Below are positions 1 to 10,119 of a stretch of 64,000 nucleotides of DNA, one piece after another. The stretch spans positions 62,001 to 126,000 of the forward strand of contig WHUX01000068.1 of NCBI GenBank assembly GCA_015179025.1, read 5' to 3'. The position numbers and the translations under genes are program-made. Position 1 is the stretch's first letter. Every line of letters starts with the position of its first letter. The notes under the pieces were generated by a model. It did not search any database. It was not told the DNA's origin and worked only from the letters and a program-made list of their open reading frames with translations. The stretch comes from Terfezia claveryi (lineage: Eukaryota; Ascomycota; Pezizomycetes; Pezizales; Pezizaceae).

Positions 1-590
1 AACGCCCTATCCAGGATTGTAAAAAGGGCCGAGATATCGTCAAGCTTGATCCCGGTTTCGAGGACATACGGCTGGATCTGGTCACAAGCTTTCCCCTCCA
101 GCAAGGCGAAAACGTATGCCAGTCGATGTTGTTCTGACGGGAATCTGGCAGAATCCCCGTTCAGCTTGAGATTGACAGCATTTTTCCAGGCTTGTAGGCG
201 AACCCGGTCCCCATTGAACTTGGGGGGTGTTAGAATGCTTTCGGTCTTGTTGCTACTGGCTGCTGATGGTATTGCAAGGTTCCCTAGAGCGCGGCTGAGG
301 TTTTGGACCATAGTCCATTCGTTGGCCAGGGCAAGGTTCAGATGGTCGAGATCGGTCTGGAGGATCGTGATCTCTTCGTCGGCGGATCTCAATTTTTGTT
401 CAGCCACGGCTAGGCTGTTTTCAGCCATGGCCAGGCTGTTGCCGAGTTCGGCCCCGATAGCATCCATGGCATCGAAGATGTCGATGATTTCTCGACGGTA
501 GGCATTCAACTCGTTCAAGCCTGAGGGTATGGGGGATCTCCTCTAGGTTTGAAACCTGACAGTGGGTGGTGGGAGAGCTGCTCCTGACAT
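1..590 (-). pseudogene. gag: Gag fragment of Gypsy-1 copy B (runs off the window edge)
   Basis: Capsid precursor of a Tf1/sushi-type Ty3/Gypsy retrotransposon. Reading starts at an ATG on the minus strand (588-590) and stays in one frame to the window edge, about 196 codons, with a single in-frame TAG at 543-545. The related Gag at 30,707 has Trp at that position, so a TGG-to-TAG change explains it. A charged, probably coiled-coil stretch is followed by the Gag core with KFNGDR, AWKNAV, LKLNGDSARFP and LLEGKACDQIQPY, closely matching copies A and C. The zinc knuckle and pol lie outside the window. The LTR at 627-1200 sits just upstream on the same strand. Apart from the one stop this copy looks well preserved and relatively GC-rich. 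Family identity rests on direct comparison with the two other copies here. Confidence 0.88.
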
Positions 591-626
591 GACTGCGTAC
601 CAGTTGGTCCAAAGGATCCAATGTAG

Positions 627-1200
627 TGTAACGACGGCTCTGGGGGCAAGGCGACCAAGGGGTACGCCGGGGTAAGGGCAAGGCTAGGATAACACACACG
701 TAAGAACGCTACGTGAGTGACCAGGGGGAGGCTGAGACGGGAGGCAAGGGCAAGAGGCAAGAGGGGCAGAGGGCAGAGGACACGAGACATGCGGAAGCAG
801 TTGCCGCGTGTGTCAAGGGAGGCAGCTGGGCTGCAAACACAAGGCGAGGCAAGGCAAGGACAGGAGGTTCGTGGGGTGGGCAGCAGGGCTGCAGAGTCGA
901 GGCGAGACAAGGAGGTGCACAAGGGAGATGCACCAGCGTGGAGAGAAGCAAGGCCCTGTATTGGATATACAAGACGTTGGATGGGGATCCAACGAGAGGG
1001 CGGAGGGACGAAGATATATATACATGATTCCAGGCCAAGGCCGTGGAAGGAATAAGCTTCCCGAGATTCCTATCTCGGAAGCTAAGATAACAATCACCCA
1101 TCGACGACACCCGAACAAGCCTGTTCGAGTGTCAAAACAGCATGACACCCAAACAAGCCTGTTCGAGTGTCAAATCAAGACTAAGAACATGGTTGTCACA
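627..1200 (-). repeat. 5' LTR of Gypsy-1 copy B
   Basis: 574 bp bounded by TG...CA on the minus strand, directly upstream of the copy B gag. It shares with the LTRs at 30,155 and 35,790 the blocks around GTTGGATCCCCATCCAAC, the TATA-like run, CCGAGAT...CTCGGGAA and the segment ending GTTACA. It is longer because of a duplicated hairpin at 1106-1171. The outer edge is uncertain by about 2 bp because it runs into a TCACATAC...GTGTGTGA motif. The partner LTR and the target duplication lie outside the window. Confidence 0.8.
1106..1171. repeat. Two tandem U3 hairpins in the copy B LTR
   Basis: Two near-identical imperfect palindromes occupy 1106-1133 and 1144-1171. Each has a 12-bp stem (GACACYCGAACA-type arm; the other arm is TGTTCGAGTGTC) and the loop AGCC. 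They occupy the same U3 position as a different hairpin in copy A and as three tandem hairpins in copy C. Confidence 0.85.
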
Positions 1201-1226
1201 TACATAGTAAGAGTTACGTGTGTGAT
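1196..1226. repeat. Quasi-palindrome, possible end of the 1.2-9.1 kb DNA transposon
   Basis: TCACATAC facing GTGTGTGA around a 15-bp centre that includes GTTAC. Related motifs recur in tandem at 7183-7353 and once at 9087-9127, that is, near the end and just beyond the transposase relic. These look like subterminal repeats of one element, but no clean terminal inverted repeat or target duplication was identified. Confidence 0.45.
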
Positions 1227-2136
1227 AGGGTGTTCTTTTTTCCTACTCATTGATCACTTCTTACTTGGTCAGTATTATTGTCAATTACTTCTTGATATCG
1301 GATTCTTAGCACTGTATGAATCTATTGAAATAATATGTAGGCTGTATGTAGGTTACATTGCTTTAATAGTAAATAATACTTGGTATCCCTGTTCCATAGC
1401 TTAGTTGTTAGTATGTCAGCTACGTGCACATTTAATTCATGAAATGAAGTGTATTCAATTCCCGACACTTTTTTTTATTTCTTATTTTTTTATAGTCTGG
1501 TTGGCACAACACCCTCCTGAGAATCTTTTTATTTGTTTAGCCTATCCATATCCAGCTAGATTGCCTATAAAACACTAATGCAAGTGTAGACAGGCTTACC
1601 ACCTAAGTGAACTTACGAGAGGCTAGTGCTAGCCAGACTGAACCAGACCAAGCTAAGCTTATAAGTTTATAAGTTCTACAAGTTCTCGAGCACAGCAATT
1701 GTAAGGAGCAATTTTCTACTCTGACAGTCAATAACTCTGACAGTTAATACAAAACTCAAACAACTTGCAACTCTATAATCGTAAGCCAATATGCGATGAA
1801 GAGGAACTTTGCAACCAATCCCTCTAGTGAAGTGCTTTGCAGGTAACTCACCGAGAGAATATCCTTCATTACTAATTCTTAGTTGATCTCAGCTAACACC
1901 AGTTTCGTACAGGACCCGGACATTGGGCTACAGGCCCTGGTATTCATGAACATGCCCTACAGGAGGCTTCCTATAATGAATTGAACATGAATACGTCTTC
2001 TTTCAGGGTTATTAATAGTCATCTTATGGACCTCTGTCCTTGAACAGACCTCGCCTCGGCTGCGGAAGAAGAGTTTGAGGAGATGTTGGAAGAGGCAGTC
2101 AGCAATCTAAGCACTTCAGACTCTTGGACCTCATGA
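1227..2136. other. Gap without recognisable gene
   Basis: AT-rich sequence with short poly-T runs and no reading frame that resembles a known protein. It probably belongs to the 5' non-coding part of the transposon whose relic begins at 2137, because the flanking palindromic motif at 1196-1226 recurs at 9087-9127. Confidence 0.5.
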
Positions 2137-2838
2137 ATGAATGTCTTTAGTAATTCACTAGAAGAAGAAGAGGAGGAAGATGACACCCCTCCGTTGACAG
2201 GCCCAGATATAACAGGAACTTCAACGACAGCAAATTCCGATTCTCTAGCGTCAAATGATAGCATAGTCCCATCTCCTGCTTATACTGCCAAGCTTGGTGT
2301 GACTGCTGAAAACACGGACTTGGATCCAAAATTCATCGACATATCAAATATCGCAGAAGGGACCAAGGGATCAGGACAAGTCAACTCGTTTATCATTGCT
2401 TTAGGCATATTCGTGACTTCGCTGGACATAAGCACAAGCCAATATTCCGCCCTAGTAGATCTCTTAAATTATATTATATTAGAACCTTTTGTCACCAAGT
2501 AGTTCCCGAGATCTCTGTCAACCCTCAAGAACTACATGAGGTCGGTTCTTCCTTTACAGACCATTAAGGCTTACAGCTTCCATCTGGATACCGACCAGCT
2601 CCCTCCACAAATGCAGACCCCAGCCAATGCATACTATTTTGACATCAAAGGGATTGCATCAATTTGGCTCTCAGATAGAACAATTTCTAAGAACCTCTAT
2701 ACTGGCCTGGGCGAATTTGTTGATGAGTTTCAAGAGTACTGGCATGCAGATGCATGGTTAGAGAGCATATGAACCTCTTCCGGTGATTTTGCATGACTTC
2801 CAAATGGCATACATGTCATACCTTCAGACTGTGTATGG
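2137..2838 (+). pseudogene. N-terminal part of a Tnp2/CACTA-like transposase relic
   Basis: Broken reading frames. 2137-2502 begins with an acidic Ser/Glu-rich stretch (a run of Glu near residue 10) and ends at a TAG; the same frame reopens and runs through 2536-2772 to a TGA, then on to the insertion. The second piece contains a DIKGIASIWLSDRTISKNLY segment. The frame is interrupted at 2839 by the LTR element with TSD TATAC and resumes at 4454, so the two parts were one gene. I recognise the later part (4454-7156) as resembling the large fungal transposases grouped with Tnp2/EnSpm. This N-terminal part has no motif I can name and is assigned by continuity. Confidence 0.55.
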
Positions 2839-2843
2839 TATAC

Positions 2844-3120
2844 TGTTACGGCTGAGATTATGCAGACCGGGCCGGCGCCACCCGATGGTGGGTGGCCATG
2901 TGTTAACCCCGCTTTTCTATATATATGCCCATGTCTTGTATTTAGTTATTGTTCTCTAAGACTCGAGCGAAGTTTTGTATCACTGGGTTACTTTGAATGA
3001 AGCTATTATTCTTCGTACATTGTGTACCCAGTTAGGCCCGAGCAAGTGATTATGCCTTCGTGCACTCTATATATCGATATTCAAACAGATATCACCGTGA
3101 TCGCTAGCTCGCCCCTAATA
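2844..3120 (+). repeat. 5' LTR of the small LTR element
   Basis: 277 bp, TG...TA; the expected terminal CA is changed to TA. A TATATATAT promoter-like run lies at 2918-2926. The sequence is closely matched over its whole length by 4172-4448, differing mainly by transitions. Confidence 0.9.
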
Positions 3121-3376
3121 TTACTTCGTTTTGACAAAAGGGACCAGTGATTCTGGGTCAAATCACCCCTCTCTCACTACCTACACTGTCAGACAGCTCG
3201 AAAATGGCTAAAGTCATGTCGCTCTATTATTTAGCTATATTAGCGACGTCGGAAATAATTATTTCCCCCTCCTATATGCTTATTAGCTTGTTCTAAATGA
3301 CCTACTAATCCTATATTGAGATCTCCGAATCTGCTAAGTCTTAGATCTCGAGCGACCTGCTCCTAGCCAGGCTTCT

Positions 3377-3456
3377 AAGGCCCCGAACGAGCCTATAAGG
3401 CCTTGAACGAGCCTATAAGGCCCCGAACGAGCCTATAAGGCCCCGAATGAGCCTAT
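3377..3456 (+). repeat. 20-bp minisatellite inside the small LTR element
   Basis: Four tandem 20-bp units of the type AAGGCCCCGAACGAGCCTAT (units start at 3377, 3397, 3417 and 3437), followed by a decayed partial unit and further GAACGAGC-like motifs to about 3580. Confidence 0.9.
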
Positions 3457-4171
3457 AAGGCCCCCGCCGAGTGAGCTTACATGCCCCTAAATGAGCTTAA
3501 AGCTCAAAATCGCCCTCCGAGCTCACCCAAATGAGCGCTGCGAGCACTAAAGACACGAACGAGCACCCCGAACGTGCAAATGAACAAGACCCCCCCCTTG
3601 CACTGGTAAGTCGGGTTGGATAGCTGGGATAGCTGAGAAAGCATGCATTAAACCTTTTCCTGTGTCGCTGGCTTTTTCCCACAGGGTTTTGCCATGCAGA
3701 GGTTTTTAATGGCAATGGCATATGGGAATACCTCCCCCTACCAAGATTACCTCAGATCTGCGGATCCTTCAAATACCTAGATGTTCGGATCTATATATAT
3801 ATGATACACCTCATGTTTGAGATTCCCCGGATCTATGATCCATATTATTTATGATGCACATTATGTTCAAGACACTCCCGAATCAGTTGATCCATATCAC
3901 AGAAAGTGGATCGATGGCAAGTCGCCAGAGAAGTGAAGCCACCCGGTCTGATGTTTGAGCACTAGCATGACACCACTGAGTTTGAGAGAATACTCCTTCC
4001 TTCCGAACTACCCTACAAGACTATGGAAAAGCACCATGCGCAAGATTGGTGAGGGCTGCGGGAGTCCCAAGTCGCCGAGAGCCAAGAGGATATCCCAACA
4101 TGCTAAAATACAATCATTGTAGGGTGAGTGACGTTGGTCGGTCGGGACGACCTCTAGCAGAGGGGAAGTAA

Positions 4172-4448
4172 TGTTACGGCTGAGATTATGCAGACCTGGC
4201 CAGCGCCACCCGATGGTGGGTGGCCAGGTGTTAACCCCGCTTTCCTATATATATGCCCACGTCATGTATCTAGTTATTGTTCTCTAAGACTCGAGCGAAG
4301 TTTTGTATCGTTGGGTTACTTTGAATGAAGCTATTATTCTTCGCACATTGTGCACCCAGTTAGGCCCGAGCACGTGATTATGCCTTCGTGCACTCTATAT
4401 ATTGATATTCCGACAGATATTACCGTGATCGCTAGCTCGCCCCTAACA
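4172..4448 (+). repeat. 3' LTR of the small LTR element
   Basis: 277 bp, TG...CA, same length as the 5' LTR. The adjoining TATAC (4449-4453) repeats the 5-bp flank of the 5' LTR. Confidence 0.92.
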
Positions 4449-4453
4449 TATAC

Positions 4454-7156
4454 CAACCCCGAATATCCCCAATATAGTGAGATGCTGGGACGTGTCCATG
4501 GTGTTGGCTATGACAGAAGATTAAAGAGAACCGGCCAACTCTCATTGGCCATTAATCCCCTACTCTTGTATAAACAGCTCTCACCACAGTGGAAAGAAAT
4601 ATTTCGAAAGCAGCGAGCAAAGATTCTTCAAAACACAACATGCGAGCACTATACAAAGACCACATTCTTGTAGAATAAGCGAGAGGTGTCCCTTATGGAG
4701 CATATGACAGAGATTATCCTGCTGGATAATATCATTCATCATGAATCTATAATCTTTCTAGATTATGATAGTCTCTCGGCCTGCAACCAAATACTTCCCC
4801 AAGATTCTTCACCATTACAAGAAGAACCCTCCAACCCATCAATATGACACGTCATCTCTCCCAAATTCTTGGTTGCATGCATTATGTATACAACGAAAAC
4901 TGCCACAAGCACACAGAATGGACTTCGGTCCATGGAGAAAAGACACCGATTGGTAGCAGAACTCGAATTACTGTATTATGGACGTGATGAACTTCTAACC
5001 ACCAACCAGTCCTTTTATTCTTTACCATATACCACCTTTTTGGATGGCTTTGGTCTATACCGCAACTCATATCATTCTCTAGCTGGAGTCTATATTACTC
5101 CATCTAATCTGCCTTTACATTTGTGGGAGAAGATTCAAAACATCTTTGTTCTAATGTTAGGTCCCTTTGGAAGTAATGAAACTGACATATCAGCTGCTTT
5201 CTATATCAGGAAGGAATTATTGTTTGCCTTTAGTGGCACCCAGGGCGCCTGATGGCGCTTGCTGGCACCCACTGGCGCCCAAGGCACCTAGCAAACAAAT
5301 AGTACTTGTTTCATAGGTGCCTTGGGTGCCAGCAGGCGTCCTGGATGCTACTAAAGGCAAACTATAATTCTTTCCTGATGCAGCCTGACTGTACAAGAAT
5401 GGATAAAGGCACTACTATCAGACTGTTGGATAGTTCTAGCACCAAATTTGCACGGATGTTTTGTATCGCACATCATGGAGATATGCCGCAATAAAACAAA
5501 CTTGCCGGAATCAAATCTTATAAAGCTGACCATGGCTGCCGAGGCTGCCTCATATCAAAAGACGAATTTGGTAACCTCGGGATTGACACTCAGGCTCAAG
5601 GGCGCTACCTCTTCCCTATGTATCAACTGAGGAAGGATGTCACCTAAATCAAAACCAAGGTTAGTCGAGACCAATTCTTGCAGAAGGTTGGACTTAATTC
5701 CGATGGTCCCCTTATAGCTTTGTGTCATCCATGTCTGGACCCACTCAGGTCAACCTCCCATGACCCATTGCATGCGGAATGCCGCATTTGCAAATACTTC
5801 CAGGGGTGCCTTGTTGAAGCTTTTGGAACCACTGGGGAAATCGCATATCGACTGGCCTGGGAGAAAATTGAGCTTCCATACCAATAGGAGCGCCCCCAAA
5901 ATCCGATATCTCATAAAGGCTCTATGAACTTTAGTAAAAATGCCCGAATTGCATGTCTCAACCCTTTCATACTGATGTGATTATTCAAACTCCCAGGAGA
6001 TTACTTCCGACCAAGTATCGAAAGAGATCTACCTTCACTTCTGATAGGAACGCCCCCACCTAATAAAACTCCTCGCCAGCAAGTTTATGATAAATTTATT
6101 TTTGCAGCCTATAAACTTGCACTTGCTGTTTCTTTAACATTTAAGCCAAAGATTACAGCAGAAGAGAGAGCTATGGTCACTCAAACTGTTTTACAGGCAC
6201 GTACCACATTCCAATAGGTTGTGAAAGGCCTTCAATCCTCAGCCAAACTCAAAAATAAGTGGAAAGTCCTAAATGTTAACATTCCATTACACTATCATGA
6301 AAACATACGGACATATGGGACTACTCGGAACTCAGCTTGCTTCATGGGGGAGCAGAAACACAAGTACTTCAAACAGCATGTACCACATACCAACTCCAAG
6401 TAGAATGACTTCCAGCTCCTTCAGGCTGTTAACCTCTCACAAATGCTTCGTTATATAATTGATGGCTTGTACAAGGATCACCCTGTTTACAGTTCTATCA
6501 CTGATACCATGAATTAAATTATGGAAGCTTGTCCACAAATCAAACATACCATCACTCCGCAACTTATGGCTCCGGTGTTTTCTGCAAATGGACATAAATG
6601 CTTTGTGGATTACACTGACAGCCCTTACAATTATGCAAAAGTCAGAAAAAGAAAGACAGCCCATGACTCCCAAAACTCACAGGATGTAACTCAAATAGCA
6701 TTGGCATATGAATGAATATATGGCACAGATCTCCGGCTTTTGCCTAAGTACAACCTCTGATTTTAGGGCTCATTTACAGCTATTGTCAATGGGGAAGATC
6801 ATAAAAAGAATGGTGAACGTCAGAAGATCTATGCAGGCACCACTATTGTTCAAGTACATTAGCCATTGGATCCAAACACTGTTTCCAAGGAAGGCTTTGC
6901 CCACGTACAAAGGATATTCACCGTGGAGGTTGGTCAACTGACGTGTGTGTTATTCCAGGTTGTCATCCTGCGACGAAATATGCAAGAGGAATTCTGGGCT
7001 GCACCTTATGAAGTATATACACTAATGAGTGAAAGTGGCTCTATTCCACCAACAATCTTGAATATCGTTGATGTACTCCCTGGCAAGTATCATTTTGTAA
7101 GTAAGATTGATAGCAAATCATGGTATTGGAATAACCTCTTGGTTCAAATTGGCTAA
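4454..7156 (+). pseudogene. Tnp2/CACTA-like transposase relic, main part
   Basis: Continuation of the gene interrupted at 2839. Fragments lie in shifting frames with many stops. Segments typical of the large fungal Tnp2/EnSpm-like transposases are readable in order: DGFGLYRN and GVYITPSNLP (about 5040-5115), LGPFGSNETDI (about 5155-5190), FCIAHHGDMPQ (about 5460-5490), GCRGCLISKDEFGNLGID (about 5540-5590, partly frame-shifted), DPLHAECRICKYF (about 5760-5800), then a long C-terminal part with FSANGHKCFVDY and NDFQLLQAVNL, ending VQIG at 7156. The DDE residues cannot be placed. A MITE at 5205-5380 sits inside the coding region. The CACTA assignment comes from remembered family likeness, not a search; another large eukaryotic DNA-transposon class is possible. 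Confidence 0.55.
5205..5380. mobile_element. Foldback MITE inside the transposase relic
   Basis: About 176 bp, almost entirely an inverted repeat. The left end reads TATCAGGAAGGAATTATTG and the right end, on the opposite strand, CATCAGGAAAGAATTATAG; both continue into GTTTGCCTTTAGT. The interior is GC-rich, with GGCACC/GGTGCC and GGCGCC motifs on both arms. No coding capacity and no convincing target duplication. Its ends resemble the outer ends of element Q (21,790 and 25,705) and of the MITE at 55,456-55,684. Confidence 0.8.
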
Positions 7157-7182
7157 GCCCTACCCTTCTCTTTTTTTTATGG

Positions 7183-7353
7183 CCTGTCTTTCTTCTATGG
7201 CATACGTAGGACCGGTAACATGTGTGATACAGCCTATCTTTTTCTATCACACACGTAGGACTGGTAACGTATGTGATACAGCCTGTCTTTCTTCTATCGC
7301 ACACATAGGACCGGTAATGTGTGTGATACAGCCTGTTTTTGTTCTATCGCATA
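7183..7353. repeat. Tandem 49-50 bp repeats with palindromic cores
   Basis: Three full units (starting at 7183, 7233 and 7282) and a partial fourth (7332). Each contains a quasi-palindrome of the form ATCACACACGTAGGA...GGTAACGTATGTGAT. They lie just downstream of the transposase stop. Similar single motifs stand at 1196-1226 and 9087-9127, which fits subterminal transposase-binding repeats of a CACTA-like element. Confidence 0.8.
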
Positions 7354-7720
7354 TGTTGGTGTATTATATGGTGTGTTATTTGTTGTTGAGGAGGCCAAAA
7401 AGTTCTGGAAGTGCGTTGGCTATAGTAGATGGCCAAGGCATTTAAATCAAAATACTTAAGGTAATTCCTTGTAGAACCTTCCTAGAAATGTACGGAACTT
7501 CACAAACGATCCAGAACTGAAAAGCAGTCTAAGGGGACGCATCGAACAGAAAAGACTATAGAAGGAAGGTGTTGGAATTACTAGGCTAAGGACAGAAAGA
7601 AGTTCAGGGTAAGTGATGGAATGGAACTTGATTGTTAGTAGAATGTTCCTACAAGCAACCAGAACATTGCGAACAATATAGAACATAAAAGGCAGAGTCA
7701 CTCGAGCCCTCTAGAACCAA

Positions 7721-9024
7721 ATGGGAGCTAGAAAGAATGAAGTGGACGATGCTAACCCACACAAATTCGCCACACCCTTCAGTATAAATACCCCCGATCC
7801 CCTCCATCTTCCTTACAACATTCAAACACCATTTCTCTACACAACAATATCCACCGAAATCGTCAACATCACAGGGAAGTTAGTGAAGAGGAGCCAAGGG
7901 CTCTGCGAAAGATATAGAAATGAGCTTGCTAAGCTCGATAGACCAGAAAGGTGGGAGTTAGTGTTGGAAGTTGCCAAGCTAACTCAAGAACAGGCAGAAC
8001 AGATCTCATTTGCAGCCCAGGTCCAGAAGGAGGTGATCAATGCCTAGACAGATGACGACTACAGAGAAATGCAAGTGGATAGGGTGACTGCTAATGTTGA
8101 GCTCGGCTTCACCTCAACAATCCTGCCCTTAGCAGATATTCATACCGAGTTTGAGCAAAGGAAGGGTAAAGCAAAAGAAAGGCTGGAAGCAACCTGGAGC
8201 ATGCAGTGGGAAGACCAGGTGGGGGACCTCATGCCACCATAGCCAGCCGAGGAGTTTCTAAGGGAGCTTGCAATGTTCTCAGAGAAACACGTGGATTGGG
8301 CAGCAGCAAAACTTATTTTGGAGACAAGTGTCCAAGAGCAGCTAGCGGCTAAGAAGACAAAGAAGGTTGCTTGGTTGACCTCGCATGATATAGTTAATAA
8401 AGCTATATCAGACAGATGCAAAGTGAGAAGGAAGAAGGCTTTGGCTGGTTCAGAGCTGGAAACCTAGGTTGGGGAAAGTTCCACTGGTCGGATACAAAAC
8501 CCCGCTGGCCGGGCACCTTTAGACCCCCCAACCTTACTTTCTTCTTCCTAAAATTCTTCTTCTTCTGTTACTGAAGCTGCTGCTCAACCTCCAAACGTGG
8601 ATCTTAAGAACATTGACAAGGAACTTCCTGGCTCTGAGGCGGTAGTGGAACCGCAGGGGTCGATCCCCCATGAATCTTCTGCATCACCCCAGAAGGAAGC
8701 CGAAGCTAAATCTAGAGCTGGCCTAGACTGAGCAAAGAGGTGAGAATAGATAAAGGTAAGGGTAGAGAGGTTGACGCAGGAGAAGCGAAGGATACAGAGG
8801 CTGCCTCTAACCCTCGCAAGCATAAGAGGGCTACAAATGAGATTGAAAAGAGGAGGAAATACCAGGTAGATATCTCCGTTATTAACTTGGACATAGAGGA
8901 GGGGGTGGAAGAACTAAAGCGTGAGGCGCTTGGTGAAGAAGAGAAGGACGAAGCTTTGGTAGTGGAGCAAGCTGTTAGAGTGTTATTTCAGGGGATGGCA
9001 TGGCCGGATAAGGAAACGGCATAG
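7721..9024 (+). pseudogene. Second degraded ORF of the DNA transposon, function unknown
   Basis: One reading frame from the ATG at 7721 continues to 8467 across in-frame TAGs at 8045-8047 and 8238-8240, passes another TAG at 8465-8467 and remains readable to about 8730. It then shifts frame and continues to a stop at 9022-9024. The implied product is about 430 residues. The N-terminal half has a helical, Glu/Lys-rich segment (LAKLDRPERWELVLEVAKL); the middle has KLILETSVQEQLAAKKTKK; the C-terminal part is Ser/Pro-rich, then very Lys/Glu-rich. I do not recognise the family. Its position between the transposase and the palindromic motif at 9087 suggests an accessory protein of the same element, comparable in place to TnpA of CACTA elements, but that is inference. 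Confidence 0.45.
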
Positions 9025-9086
9025 AGGATGTTATGGTAAATGATGAAGGTGATGAAGGCTGAAGTCGTAGAGGTGGCGGATGATTG

Positions 9087-9127
9087 ATCACACATATAGG
9101 AATTATATATAACGTAATGTGTGTGAT
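9087..9127. repeat. Quasi-palindrome, possible right end of the DNA transposon
   Basis: ATCACACATA facing AATGTGTGTGAT around an AT-rich centre. It matches the cores of the repeats at 7183-7353 and the motif at 1196-1226. Confidence 0.45.
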
Positions 9128-9417
9128 GGTAACGTGATCGTTATTTTTTGGCAAATTTCGATCTATTTTAAGTACTTAATGCAAATCTTATTCTACCTTA
9201 TACAATCTGATTTCAAAGTGATCTACCTTGTAGTATTAAGAGGGTTAAGAAGTACTTTAAGTAAGAAGTACTAAGAAGAAGAAGAACTTAGTACTTGCTC
9301 GTTCTTCACATGAGATTGGTGAGACATTGATAGCCATCCTATATCTGTAATGTATTCTAATCTACTTAGTGTCTTTGTAATTATTACTGATTCAAACTAA
9401 ATACTCTTTGTAATACT
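9128..9417. other. Gap without recognisable gene
   Basis: AT-rich DNA with short AAGTACT and AAGAAG runs. No reading frame of interest and no element boundary that I can identify. Confidence 0.5.
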
Positions 9418-10119
9418 GTATTAAGATTGTACCGCTATTTTATTTAACCAACTTCGGGTCCAACCAAAGTACAGATTTAATGCGATCCGGGATTGCTGTG
9501 GCATTTACAGAAATTTGTGGTATAACATAACTTTATTTGCTAGGCCGATAAAGTTCAGCCACCCGGACAGTACTCTTGGTATTCATAGAGATGCGGAATC
9601 ACCACCCGAGCGATAACATCCTGCTTTTTGGTAAAGTATTTATGCGAGAAACTCATGCTTTTGAGGCTTATTAGTATATATGCGAGAATCTCGTGCTTTT
9701 GAGGGCAAGAAACTCATGCTTATAGAGATATATATATATATATACGAGAATCTCGTGCATTTGAGGCTTATTAGTATATATGTAAGAATCTCGTACTTTT
9801 GAGGTGATTCCATGTAGATCTAGAGGCTGCCAATGCATAAGATTCTTGCCTATATATACTGTACTAAAACGGGGGATGTTATTGCTCGGGTAGTGATTCC
9901 GCTTCTCTATGAATACCAAGAGTACTGTCCGGGTGGCTGAACTTTATTGGCCTTATGAATAAAGTTAGGTCATACCACATACTTGCGAGAATACCACAGC
10001 AATTCTGGATTGCAATAACTCCGTAGTTTGGTGAGACCTGAAGTTGGTTAAATAAAATAGTGGTGTAATGTTGATATACGAAGTTGGTTAAATAAAATAG
10101 CAGTATAATGTTGATACAC
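9418..10119. repeat. Foldback module T0 with 40-bp terminal tandem repeat
   Basis: Two inverted arms (about 9418-9635 and 9873-10079) carry the same roughly 220-bp sequence in opposite orientation; each contains TATTTAACCAACTTC or its complement, GGTGGCTGAACTTTAT-type sequence and CCAAGAGTACTGTCC. They enclose a (TA)n and CGAGAATCTCG minisatellite. The right end consists of two tandem 40-bp units (10,040-10,079 and 10,080-10,119) starting GAAGTTGGTTAAATAAAATAG, with a third start at 10,120 where module P begins. No coding capacity. The right arm recurs as T1 (11,739-12,398) and T2 (about 26,890-27,543). Confidence 0.8.

Larger units (their letters stand above)
2844..4448 (+). mobile_element. 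Small non-autonomous LTR retrotransposon (TRIM/LARD type)
   Basis: 1605-bp element with two 277-bp direct LTRs (2844-3120 and 4172-4448), flanked by a perfect 5-bp target duplication TATAC at 2839-2843 and 4449-4453. LTRs begin TGTTACGG and end TAACA (TAATA in the 5' copy). A purine-rich tract precedes the 3' LTR (AGAGGGGAAGTAA). The 1051-bp interior has no reading frame resembling gag or pol; it holds a 20-bp minisatellite and GAACGAGC-rich DNA. The element must be mobilised by an autonomous partner not present here. It inserted within the transposase relic, so it is younger than that gene. Confidence 0.9.

Noticed and set aside
713..1404. Overlapping plus-strand ORFs of about 100-200 codons
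   Set aside because: They are translations of the reverse-oriented copy B LTR and its flank; no motif, and they arise from low-complexity AAGAGGCAAG-type DNA.
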